Of a stretch of DNA of 64,000 nt, positions 31,972-40,090 are shown piece by piece. The notes below the pieces were generated by a model. The model saw only the letters and a list, made by a program, of their open reading frames with translations. It had not been told where the DNA came from and ran no database searches. Each line of letters opens with the position of its first letter. Positions within the stretch are counted from its first letter, which is position 1. The stretch comes from CAZWRN01 sp964446685 (GTDB taxonomy: Bacteria; Patescibacteriota; Microgenomatia; Daviesbacterales; UBA10151). A program made the translations under genes and the position numbers. The DNA is taken from assembly GCA_964446685.1 (NCBI GenBank), contig CAYUPO010000005.1:1-64000 (forward strand), read 5' to 3'.

Positions 31972-32050
31972 TTAATCAGAAAATTGGTGAATCAGTTAAT
32001 TAGATTTGAATATAGGTGTCTAATTAACTAATTAACAAGTCCACTAATTA
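31972..32050. repeat. Intergenic fold-back element (AGTTAATTAGA words)
   Basis: AGTTAATTAGA (31994-32004) is exactly inverted at 32019-32029, with further TTAATTA words on both sides (to ACTAATTAACTT at 32043-32054). It fills the 87-base gap between two GT4 genes. Confidence 0.55.
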
Positions 32051-32052
32051 AC

Positions 32053-33234
32053 TTATTTCAAACTCTCATAAATATCTGACAAATGTTTGGCAATCGGATC
32101 CCAGTCATATTTTTGGGCAACCATTTTTTTAGCATTTTCAGCAATCATTTTATACCGTGCTTTATCCTGCAATAACTCAATCGTTGCCTCTGCTATCTCC
32201 TCAGGTGAATCCCTAACTATCACCTCTTTGCCATCTACCGCATCTGTCCCACCTATTCCGATTGAAGTAGTTACAACAGGTAATCCTGAGGCAAAAGCCT
32301 CAAAGTTTTTATAGCGGGTTCCACCTGCTCCATAAATTGGAGCTACTAAAACTGATGCTCCCTGATAAGCTTCCCTGACATCTTTGACTTCATCTACCCG
32401 CACTTTGTCATTTTCTAAGTGACCCAAAAACTGTTTTGCATCTTTACCAATAATCCATAACTTTGCCTGAGGCAGTTTTTCCAAAATTTTTGGCCAGACT
32501 TTGCTCATCAAAATATCTACCGCTTCTCTGTTTTGCAGCCAGGTAAAATTTCCTAAATATAAAACAACCGGATCCTTACTTTTTTCAAAAACTTTTTCCG
32601 AAAATAGGGACGCATCAACTCCATTTGGAACTATATCAACATCAAGATTTTTATCCTGTGACAACATAATATCTTTATCAGCCTGAGACATCGCCACCAC
32701 TTTTCTGGCTTGCCGCCAGTAAGCTACTTCCCAATGTTTTAACTTTGATACATCAATTGAAAGCAAAGGTTTTGCCAAAGGATATTTAAAATTTTCAACA
32801 AAATGCTGATAAACCAGATATTCGATCGTCTGATCTACTAACACAATTGGCAATTTGGTTTTTGGAATATGCGGCATGACATAAAAAGTTTCAGCATGGA
32901 TCAAATCATAATGACCATCTTCTAATTCCTGTTCAATCGCTTTTTTTTCACCTTTCGCCCAGTTTCGGATCACTAAAAAAGGAAATCCACTAAGCCCTGT
33001 CCGCATAATATTTTCCATTGTCCATGGTTTTGGGGGTCTTTCAAAAATTCTGACTTTTTTGCAAATTTTTTCCAATCCTGCAACTCCCTGTTTTTCTTTG
33101 TCATTTTTTACCAGAGAAAATAAAGTAATTTCATGTCCTAACGCAGTCAGTCGTTTAATCAGATTGTATGAACGAGTCTGCCCTCCAGTCATTGGAGGAA
33201 AAGGCAAATATGGTGTCAGCATGAGTATTTTCAT
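32053..33234 (-). CDS. Glycosyltransferase family 4 (PelF/WcaI-like sugar transferase)
   Basis: The 393 residues start MKILMLTPYLPFPPMTGGQTRSYNLIKRLTALGHEITLFSLV, a typical acceptor-side GT4 N-terminus. The donor domain has LYLGNFTWLQNREAVDILM, LWIIGKDAKQF, VDEVKDVREAYQGASVLVAP and GGTRYKNFEAFASGLPVVTT, where K-x2-E-x-F replaces the usual E-x7-E first Glu. This subgroup (TIGR03087-like, from memory) occurs in exopolysaccharide loci. Cytosolic; donor unknown. Confidence 0.87.
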   Translation of the reverse strand: MKILMLTPYLPFPPMTGGQTRSYNLIKRLTALGHEITLFSLVKNDKEKQGVAGLEKICKKVRIFERPPKPWTMENIMRTGLSGFPFLVIRNWAKGEKKAIEQELEDGHYDLIHAETFYVMPHIPKTKLPIVLVDQTIEYLVYQHFVENFKYPLAKPLLSIDVSKLKHWEVAYWRQARKVVAMSQADKDIMLSQDKNLDVDIVPNGVDASLFSEKVFEKSKDPVVLYLGNFTWLQNREAVDILMSKVWPKILEKLPQAKLWIIGKDAKQFLGHLENDKVRVDEVKDVREAYQGASVLVAPIYGAGGTRYKNFEAFASGLPVVTTSIGIGGTDAVDGKEVIVRDSPEEIAEATIELLQDKARYKMIAENAKKMVAQKYDWDPIAKHLSDIYESLK

Positions 33235-33241
33235 AAATATA

Positions 33242-33611
33242 TAATGTCAAATAAACAAATGAGCAAGCTCTTGCTTCGCAATAAACAAATAAACAAATGA
33301 GCAAGCTCTTGCTTCGCAATAAACAAATAAACAAATAAACAAATAAACAAATAAACAAATAAACAAATAAACAAATAAACNNNNNNNNNNNNNNNNNNNN
33401 NNNNNNNNNNNNNNNNNNNNNNNNNNNNNNNNNNNNNNNNNNNNNNNNNNNNNNNNNNNNNNNNNNNNNNNNNNNNNNNNTAAACAAATAAACAAATAAA
33501 CAAATAAACAAATAAACAAATAAACAAATAAACAAGCTAATTATGGCGAATTTGGCATTGGGTTACTGCAAAGCAGGAACTTGTTCATTTGGCATTTGAC
33601 ATTTGTTTATT
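33242..33611. repeat. 8-bp tandem repeat with assembly gap and two GAGCAAG cores
   Basis: Tandem units of AAATAAAC run at about 33320-33380 and 33481-33534, on both sides of exactly 100 N (33381-33480), the usual placeholder for an unresolved scaffold gap. To the left are two identical copies of GAGCAAGCTCTTGCTTCGCA (33261-33280 and 33299-33318). To the right, 33565-33590 carries a diverged inverted copy (AAGCAGGAACTTGTTCATTT at 33571-33590), then ATTTGTTTATT (33601-33611) inverts the tandem word. The true length is unknown. The long open frames here are repeat artefacts. Confidence 0.9.
33381..33480. other. Assembly gap (100 N)
   Basis: One hundred undefined bases inside the AAATAAAC tandem array; the assembler evidently could not span it. 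The order of flanking genes is still plausible, because both sides belong to the same glycan locus and carry the same repeat unit. Confidence 0.99.
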
Positions 33612-33615
33612 CTTT

Positions 33616-35124
33616 TTAGTTCGGTTCTTTATCATTCAACCTGTCAAACCCTGGTAACTCTCTAGTTAAATCAACAATTACAAAATCTTTGTTATCAACT
33701 AAAGTGGCATACTTTCGCATAACCCATTTTGTTTTGGCATCTTTGGATGTCGAAATATAATAATTAACTTTAAACATATCATGCAAATCTTTCATTGGAT
33801 AAGCCACCACAGCCCATCCAGGACGGTTAATCTGATACAAAAATGAGGTATCCCCCTGGTAGGGAGCAACTACCACTGCATCAGGCGGCAAAATACGGTC
33901 TGCCACTTTTCCGGCCTCAACTATCGCCCCATTGTTAATCTGATAAAGTCCTTTTACTTCTCCCCAGGTCAGATAAAGAGTTAAAAACATAAATAACATT
34001 GCTAAAGGAATTGTGTAAAGTCTTGGCAAAAATCCGGAAATTCCCCGCATCAGATCAACAAACCCTTTGGCCACAAATATTACCAGTACCGGCACAATTA
34101 GTGTCTGATAATAATCGTGCTGAACATTGCCTTTGGCTACCACGATCAGATACAGAAAAGCTCCTAAAGCAAGCAAATGCAAAAACCAGCTTTGTTTCGG
34201 TTCTGGTTTTCTGAGTACCCCCACAAAAAACAAAAATGAGCCGGCCACTCCTAAAATCTCCCTACCAAAACGGTCTCCCAAGATCCATTTCCAGTAAGAT
34301 GGTCTAAACCTGATTCTGGTATTTTTATCTCCATCAAATAACCAGCTGGATCCGGGAATCCCCTCAGGATACTTACTTTCCCACCACCTCCATAAACCAA
34401 ACGGCAGCAGTGAAACAAAGGCAAATAGCCAGTATCTCAGAGGAATTGGCCACCATTTCTTCTCTTTCTGATAATAGGTGTAAAGAAGAGGCAGTAAATA
34501 AAAACCACCAAACGGTTTAGTTAAAAAAGTACTGATGGTAAAAAAAACACCGATTAAAAACAACCATTTAGTATTTTCCAATATCCAGCGATGAGTAAAA
34601 TAAACCATTCCCATACTAAAAAACACCAGCAGTGGATCTGGCAATATCACCCGTGAATAAAAGATGTTGTAAGGCAAAACGGCAAACAAAAATGATGCTA
34701 CCAGGGCTGTCGCTGATCCAAAAAACTTACGGGTAAGCAGGTAAACAAATACCAGTGAACCCAAAGATGCCATGATTGAAACTAATCTGGCCAGTTTTTC
34801 ATCAACTCCACCATTTAAAACATACAAAAAGTAAGTTAAAGAGTTGCCTATCGGAAATTCTACCATCCGGTACCTTTCCGGATTAATGTTTGGAATTACC
34901 CTTGGATCCTCAGATATACCAGACATATCATCATATCTGGGCAAAAACGGGTTAAATCCCTCTTTATAAAAGCTTCGTGACACTGCCGCAGTATCCGCCT
35001 GTCTCCATGAATGCCAGTCAGCAATCGGACTATCAATTTTATAAAGCCTGACAAAAAAAGCCAATATTATTATGAGTATTAAGTAAAGTTCGGGTGATTT
35101 AAAGAATTTAATAATATTTTTCAT
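33616..35124 (-). CDS. GT39-like membrane glycosyltransferase (GT-C)
   Basis: The 502 residues have about 10-12 membrane segments. The first outer loop carries ADWHSWRQADTAAVSRSFYKEGF (about 35-57), the acidic loop of the PMT/ArnT-like family that uses polyprenyl-phosphate sugars on the outer membrane face; PERYRMVEFPIGNSLTYFLY follows, as in related proteins. The C-terminal part (from about 390) is a soluble outer domain. Substrate not deducible. With the DPM1-like GT2 at 43733 in the same locus, a polyprenyl-phosphate donor is reasonable. Confidence 0.82.
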   Translation of the reverse strand: MKNIIKFFKSPELYLILIIILAFFVRLYKIDSPIADWHSWRQADTAAVSRSFYKEGFNPFLPRYDDMSGISEDPRVIPNINPERYRMVEFPIGNSLTYFLYVLNGGVDEKLARLVSIMASLGSLVFVYLLTRKFFGSATALVASFLFAVLPYNIFYSRVILPDPLLVFFSMGMVYFTHRWILENTKWLFLIGVFFTISTFLTKPFGGFYLLPLLYTYYQKEKKWWPIPLRYWLFAFVSLLPFGLWRWWESKYPEGIPGSSWLFDGDKNTRIRFRPSYWKWILGDRFGREILGVAGSFLFFVGVLRKPEPKQSWFLHLLALGAFLYLIVVAKGNVQHDYYQTLIVPVLVIFVAKGFVDLMRGISGFLPRLYTIPLAMLFMFLTLYLTWGEVKGLYQINNGAIVEAGKVADRILPPDAVVVAPYQGDTSFLYQINRPGWAVVAYPMKDLHDMFKVNYYISTSKDAKTKWVMRKYATLVDNKDFVIVDLTRELPGFDRLNDKEPN

Positions 35125-35147
35125 ATTTAAATTGCAAAATTGTTTAA

Positions 35148-36617
35148 TTATTTACTTCTATAACCTGTAGCCACAGCCCAGCTTACTCCAAGCATAATCC
35201 AAAGTAAACTGGCTATCTTTGAAGCTTCAAGTACATCTATAAAAACAGCAGTAATCAGGATATTAATAGTGGCACAAATAACAGCTATCAAAAATAACCT
35301 TTCAAATGTATTGACCCTTTTTATAGCCTTAATGAAACTAAAAATAAGCAGACAGAAAATTAATCCTAAAGACAATGTACCCATCAGACCTGTTTCACCC
35401 AATGAGCGCAAATAATCATTATCAGTAGCATCAGTGATTGATGAATAACCAGTTCCTAAAACGGGATTTTTGGTAAACGCCCGCATCGCTCTCGGCCATT
35501 CAACATCAGTCCGGATATTATATGATCGGGACACTGTCAGTTCGGTATAGTCAGTTGGTTCACCTTCAGCAATGTCAGAAGCTACCCCACTTTTAGTAGC
35601 TTCAGTTTCCATAGTTGCCTCTTTTTGATTATCGGTAATTCTTTGCCGGACTGCAGAACCAGATGAATCCTGTGCCACTGGAGTAAAATCATTGACCGCA
35701 TTAGGATCAGACACATATTTTGTTCCACCACCACCCAATAAATTAACTGTGATAGTAGCCACCAAGCGGTGTCTAAGTTGAGGGATAGCTGCAACAGCAA
35801 CTACAGCAAGTATAAACAAACCAACAATTAGCCATTTCTTCTTTAAAAGCCAAAAACTAAGCGCCAGTCCAACAAAGGTGGAGGCAAAAGAGGCTCTGGC
35901 TGCTGTTAGTCCTAACATTCCAAAACTAAGCAAAGCAACAAAAGCAATGGATAAAGGAGCCAGCAATTTTTTACGGGAGGACATCAGCTGTTTAAAGCCA
36001 TACACAAAAAAAAGTGTTCCTAAAAAGACAAGTGCAATTGATAAATAAGCTGCTAAATCATAATGACCGGCAAATGTTGAATTCGGCCGGGCGCCCGGTG
36101 TTAAAGCAAGTACCAACCCTTTGGAAAACTCTTTATTTGTGGTTGAAATAACCGGAAATTCAGCATAAACCTGTCCTAAACCATATAGGACAACCAGAAC
36201 AGTTACCCCCATCATGGATAGAAGAATTGACTTAACTTGCTGCAAATTTTTAACCGCCAGCCAGCCAATAAAGAACAAGCTCATATACTCAACGCGTCTC
36301 AGCAAGTGAAGCACACCTAAACTAGGACTTACAGTATGAGTTAAAAATATGGCAGACAAAAGGGAAATTAGACCCACCCCCCAAAACAACAAGAAAGCTT
36401 GAGCAATTGGCTGCTTAATCATCCAGGGAAGTTTATTGATGTTTAAAATAAGCCAAATTAACCCTACAACAGCAATAATAATATCTTCAAGCCGGATTGC
36501 AACGTAGGTTCCTGTAACACCGAATAACGGAAACTTAGGGTACAAAGGAATGAAAATGGTAAGTACCAATAAAAAGAAAAAAGCTACCTGATCTGAATAT
36601 TTTTTGACTAATTCCAT
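35148..36617 (-). CDS. O-antigen ligase/polymerase family membrane protein
   Basis: The 489 residues have about 12 membrane helices with a large outer loop (about 280-375) between hydrophobic blocks, the Wzy_C/WaaL topology. Characteristic segments: GARPNSTFAGHYDLAAYL (about 175-192), FGMLGLTAARASFASTFVGLAL, VSRSYNIRTDVEWPRAMRAFTKNPVLGTGYSS and the C-terminal YLRSLGETGLMGTLSLGLIF. It either polymerises the glycan repeat or ligates it to a surface acceptor; the family does not tell which. Its 5' end overlaps the stop of the neighbouring 36608 gene. Confidence 0.88.
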   Translation of the reverse strand: MELVKKYSDQVAFFFLLVLTIFIPLYPKFPLFGVTGTYVAIRLEDIIIAVVGLIWLILNINKLPWMIKQPIAQAFLLFWGVGLISLLSAIFLTHTVSPSLGVLHLLRRVEYMSLFFIGWLAVKNLQQVKSILLSMMGVTVLVVLYGLGQVYAEFPVISTTNKEFSKGLVLALTPGARPNSTFAGHYDLAAYLSIALVFLGTLFFVYGFKQLMSSRKKLLAPLSIAFVALLSFGMLGLTAARASFASTFVGLALSFWLLKKKWLIVGLFILAVVAVAAIPQLRHRLVATITVNLLGGGGTKYVSDPNAVNDFTPVAQDSSGSAVRQRITDNQKEATMETEATKSGVASDIAEGEPTDYTELTVSRSYNIRTDVEWPRAMRAFTKNPVLGTGYSSITDATDNDYLRSLGETGLMGTLSLGLIFCLLIFSFIKAIKRVNTFERLFLIAVICATINILITAVFIDVLEASKIASLLWIMLGVSWAVATGYRSK

Positions 36618-37177
36618 GGTTTCTTTTTTAAAACATTAATAATAGTTAGAAAAGTAAAATAAAATCCAATCCACATTCCAATATAAACCACCAGACGCCA
36701 GACTAGTGAGGAACCTGAATATCGGATAGTCGTTTTTGTGTCAAAAAACTTTCCATCAATAAAAATATCGGTCGCACCTCGTTTATAAGCTTTACCATTT
36801 ATATCAAATGGCTCAAAACCATTTACATATACTGAATCCCTAAAAGGATAAACATATTCTTCCAGATAAGTGCTTGATTGCTGATCCCTAATATAGGTGT
36901 AAGCCTCTTCCGGAGGTCTGTTTAATCGTAAAGGAGGAATTGTGATACTCCCAATTTTTAAGTAAGAAAACTCTTTAAGGTAAAAAGAGGTGACTTCTTT
37001 ACGCCTCATATCAGAAAAATAGGCCGCTACATTGGGAACCTGAATCGTATCCCCTGGTTCAGAAGATTTGACCGAATTAGGTAATGCTGCTATATCCTTT
37101 ACTGAAGAGGGTCCAGGCAAAAGCAGATAAGTCAGTCCCAATAAAAATAATATAGCTAAAAAAACATTTTTAATCAT
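36608..37177 (-). CDS. Membrane protein of unknown function, two membrane segments
   Basis: The 189 residues have an N-terminal membrane anchor (about 4-22, FLAILFLLGLTYLLLPGP), an outer domain of about 130 residues with many Tyr and Pro (PPLRLNRPPEEAYTYIRDQQ) and a C-terminal membrane helix (about 160-182). It overlaps the O-antigen ligase start by 10 bases, so the two are translationally linked and may form one complex. No family recognised. Confidence 0.7.
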   Translation of the reverse strand: MIKNVFLAILFLLGLTYLLLPGPSSVKDIAALPNSVKSSEPGDTIQVPNVAAYFSDMRRKEVTSFYLKEFSYLKIGSITIPPLRLNRPPEEAYTYIRDQQSSTYLEEYVYPFRDSVYVNGFEPFDINGKAYKRGATDIFIDGKFFDTKTTIRYSGSSLVWRLVVYIGMWIGFYFTFLTIINVLKKKPWN

Positions 37178-37183
37178 CTGAAT

Positions 37184-37822
37184 TTACTGAAAAAGTCTGG
37201 CTCTTCCCAGTTTATATTTTAAATCTTTGATCTGTCTTTCACCAATAATCTTTGCCGGCACTCCGCCAACAATTGCATATTCAGGAACATCTTTTGTAAC
37301 AACTGCACCAGCAGCTACAACAGCTCCTTTTCCTATATTCACTCCGGGTAAAATAATTGCCCTGGGACCAATAAAGACATAATCCCCGATTACAACCGGA
37401 GCGTTAACTGCTTCAAAAAAGTCGGAATTAATATCATGCTCGGAGTTATATATCATCACATCAGAAGCAATATCAACATTCTGGCCAATTTTTAATCTAT
37501 CTCTACCATCTAAAAAAGCATTTTGTCCAACAATAGTGCCCTTACCGATTTCTACCCCTTCCGGCGTAAAAAACTGTGCCCCCATATGGATATGCGCACT
37601 GCGATGCAGCTTTACTCCGGCTAACAAATAAATGAGATACCTTAAAAAATAAACCGGCACAAAACCAGCTACCCTGACCACTAAAAGCTCAAAGTCAGCG
37701 ATATAACTGACGAGTCTCCGGCCAATTTTAGAAAAAGCTTTAGCCAAAGACAGTGGCCTGCCTTGTTTATCTTTAAACACAACTCCTGAGGAAGAAAGTC
37801 CAATATGTTCTGAAAACAGCAT
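37184..37822 (-). CDS. Left-handed beta-helix acyltransferase (hexapeptide repeats)
   Basis: The 212 residues have hexapeptide repeats from about 75 to 195: VEIGKGTIVGQNAFLDG, LKIGQNVDIASDVMIYN, VVIGDYVFIGPRAIILPG, VNIGKGAVVAAGAVVTKDV, ending with PEYAIVGGVPAKIIGER, the standard close of the WcaF/maltose acetyltransferase group. The residues EHDIN carry the catalytic-type His. It probably O-acetylates a sugar of the glycan using acetyl-CoA. The N-terminal 70 residues include a hydrophobic stretch (VRVAGFVPVYFLRYLIYLLAGV) that may touch the membrane. Confidence 0.88.
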   Translation of the reverse strand: MLFSEHIGLSSSGVVFKDKQGRPLSLAKAFSKIGRRLVSYIADFELLVVRVAGFVPVYFLRYLIYLLAGVKLHRSAHIHMGAQFFTPEGVEIGKGTIVGQNAFLDGRDRLKIGQNVDIASDVMIYNSEHDINSDFFEAVNAPVVIGDYVFIGPRAIILPGVNIGKGAVVAAGAVVTKDVPEYAIVGGVPAKIIGERQIKDLKYKLGRARLFQ

Positions 37823-37869
37823 GAGTTAATTATAGAGTGAAGGGCTCTGACAATGCAAAGAAGTAAAAT

Positions 37870-38997
37870 CTATCCCTGACTGGTTTTTTCCAGTACATCA
37901 ATTACCTGTTTAGCCATTTTTTTCCAACTAAACTTTTTAGCCTGTTCAATGGCATTTCTAGACAACTTTGAATGAAGTTTCTTATCAGTTGAAATAAGCC
38001 TGATGGACTGCTCAATCTGATCAATTGATTCCGGATTAACATATAACCCGGCACTTCCCGCCACTTCAGGTAAGGAAGAAACATCTGATACAATCACCGG
38101 CTTGCCACATGCCATTGCGTCTACCACAGGAATGCCAAAACCTTCCCATAATGAAGGCAAAATAAATGCTTTAGAACCATTCAATAAATAAAGCATGTCC
38201 TGGTTTGAAACAAATCCGGTAAAAATAATTTTATCTTCAATCTCAAGTCTTTTAGGTAATTCAACAATTTCTTCAAACTGCCATGCCTGTCTGCCTTCCC
38301 CTGTTGTTTTTCCTACAACGACCAATTTCAAATTATCAATTTTAACAAAAGACTGAATTAAACGTTTTAAATTTTTCCTTGGTTGTACCGTCCCAATAAA
38401 AACTAAATAATCCCCTTTTATCTGATACTTCATCAAAGTCTGATCAATTTTTGGCTGATCACTGACCTGATGAAAAACTTCTTCATTATATCCCGGATAA
38501 CAGACTGTGATATCTTTTGGATCTTTTTTGTAATATTTAATTATATCTTTTTTGGAAGAGTATGAGATTGTAATAATCTTTTCTGCTGTGTTAATTGAAT
38601 GCTTTGTCCAGTTAGTTAACTGATACAAATCTTTTTGTTCAAACATTTCCGGAAAACGGAGATAAGCTAAATCAAAAACTGTAACCACTTTTTTAACAGG
38701 TGAAAACCAGGGCGAATAATGAGTTGGTGAATAAAAAACATCTGGTTTTTGTTTAGCTCCGAATAAATATAAAGGTAAGGCAATCCTGGTCCACAATTTA
38801 CGTGGCTTTAAAATTTTATATCTCCATCCTTCCCTTTCCTTTGGCAAATCAGGTAGTGGCAAAGACGGTAATAAAATCAGATAGTCATTTTTTTTATCAA
38901 GCAACTCAATATTTTTTAACAGTTCAAATGCTACTTGACCACTGCCAAGTCTTTGGGCAACATTTGCTTCATATCCATCAATCCAAATTTTTGTCAT
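37870..38997 (-). CDS. Glycosyltransferase family 4
   Basis: The 375 residues: N-terminal IWIDGYEANVAQRLGSGQVAFELLKNI, FSPTHYSPWFSPVKKVVTVFDLAYLRFPEMF, donor domain LVFIGTVQPRKNLKRLIQSF, VVVGKTTGEGRQAW, FTGFVSNQDMLYLLNGSKAFILPSLWEGFGIPVVDAMACGKPVI with an intact E-x7-acidic motif. Close in style to the GT4 genes at 30853 and 39061, suggesting paralogues that add successive sugars. Cytosolic. Confidence 0.9.
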   Translation of the reverse strand: MTKIWIDGYEANVAQRLGSGQVAFELLKNIELLDKKNDYLILLPSLPLPDLPKEREGWRYKILKPRKLWTRIALPLYLFGAKQKPDVFYSPTHYSPWFSPVKKVVTVFDLAYLRFPEMFEQKDLYQLTNWTKHSINTAEKIITISYSSKKDIIKYYKKDPKDITVCYPGYNEEVFHQVSDQPKIDQTLMKYQIKGDYLVFIGTVQPRKNLKRLIQSFVKIDNLKLVVVGKTTGEGRQAWQFEEIVELPKRLEIEDKIIFTGFVSNQDMLYLLNGSKAFILPSLWEGFGIPVVDAMACGKPVIVSDVSSLPEVAGSAGLYVNPESIDQIEQSIRLISTDKKLHSKLSRNAIEQAKKFSWKKMAKQVIDVLEKTSQG

Positions 38998-39033
38998 ATA
39001 ATTACTTTTCGATCAAAGCTCAAACAAAAAATT

Positions 39034-39057
39034 TGTACTGAGCGAAGTCGAAGTACT
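39034..39057. repeat. Single palindromic repeat (CTGAGCGAAGTCGAAG type)
   Basis: GTACT (39035-39039) and AGTAC (39052-39056) flank GAGCGAAGTCGA. This is a solitary member of a palindrome type also seen in diverged form near 23977. It sits at the 3' end of the 39061 GT4 gene. Confidence 0.6.
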
Positions 39058-39060
39058 TCC

Positions 39061-40089
39061 TTAATTTCCACCTAAAGATTTATAAACCTCTATTGTTTGT
39101 TCGACAGTTTTTTCCCAGGTAAACTGTTTAACATTTTTTAAGCCCTCTTTAATCAGATTTTTCCGAACTTCATTATCATAAAACACTTTCCGGATAGTTT
39201 TTTTAATATCTTCAATATCTAATGGATCAACATAGGCAGCACCCTGTCCACCAATCTCTGGCATAGATGAGACATCCGAAGTCACAACAGGAACTCCGCA
39301 GGCTTGGGCTTCTAAAATTGGTAATCCAAATCCTTCATATAAAGATGGATATGCTAAAAGCCGGGCACTGGCATATAACAAAGGCAGCTCTTCATCACTC
39401 ACTCTTTCAATATCTTCACCACTCACTATTAAGGGTACATCTTTACAGGCAATTTTGAGTCTTTTAATATTTTTTCTCTCACCTATTCCACCAAGCGCCA
39501 ACACAAACTCCTCAGGCAGCTGATATTTTTTCCTAAACATTTTAATATCTTTTGGCGACTGGATTTTAAACGTATCTCCAACTCCTTCATAAATAACTAC
39601 AATTTTATCTGACGGAATTGAAGACACTTTTAACAAATCCTTTTTTGTTGCTTCAGACACCGCAATTACAATATCAATTTCTTTTTCTACCAGCTGAAGT
39701 CTTCTCTTGTGAACATCAACAATTTTTGAAACTGTCCACTCCGGATGCAGCAAAGGAACCAGATCATGATAGGTAGTAACTCTTTTGGATTTCGAAGGTG
39801 GTTGAACCCAATCAGAACTGTGATAGACATCAATTGGTCCTAAAAATTTCTCTATCGAAACATTTCGCAATTTGTTAAATAATAATTCAAATAATGAAGG
39901 CGGTAGTTTAAATTTTTTAACCGCTTTTAGATTGCCTTTATAAGGTTTTCTAAGTGATGAATAAAAAAAGACAGTTTCAATTTCTTTTTTTTCCTGTAAA
40001 CCCTCAGCCAATTTTTGAGTATAAGTTGAAACTCCACCCTGATGGGCTAACTGGGAAATATCAAATCCAATTCTTAGTTTTTTTGCCAT
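39061..40089 (-). CDS. Glycosyltransferase family 4
   Basis: From the ATG at 40089 it has 342 residues (the frame extends to 40107). GGAAGGA five bases before this ATG is a good SD. Motifs: LRIGFDISQLAHQGGVSTYTQKL, VYHSSDWVQPPSKSKRVTTYHDL, EFVLALGGIGERKNIKRL, ELPLLYASARLLAYPSLYEGFGLPILEAQACGVPVVTS (E-x7-E). It starts two bases before the stop of the upstream GT-C gene (40091), hence cotranscribed. The donor domain is somewhat short, but complete. Confidence 0.9.
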   Translation of the reverse strand: MAKKLRIGFDISQLAHQGGVSTYTQKLAEGLQEKKEIETVFFYSSLRKPYKGNLKAVKKFKLPPSLFELLFNKLRNVSIEKFLGPIDVYHSSDWVQPPSKSKRVTTYHDLVPLLHPEWTVSKIVDVHKRRLQLVEKEIDIVIAVSEATKKDLLKVSSIPSDKIVVIYEGVGDTFKIQSPKDIKMFRKKYQLPEEFVLALGGIGERKNIKRLKIACKDVPLIVSGEDIERVSDEELPLLYASARLLAYPSLYEGFGLPILEAQACGVPVVTSDVSSMPEIGGQGAAYVDPLDIEDIKKTIRKVFYDNEVRKNLIKEGLKNVKQFTWEKTVEQTIEVYKSLGGN

Positions 40090-40090
40090 A

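Noticed and set aside
33242..33534. CRISPR array
   Set aside because: The repeats are 8-bp tandem units with no unique spacers, no cas genes and no 25-35 bp repeat length.
33155..33535. Open frames reading ICLFVYLF repeats across the N run
   Set aside because: They are translations of the AAATAAAC tandem array and undefined bases; no start context, no family, and three frames give near-identical products.
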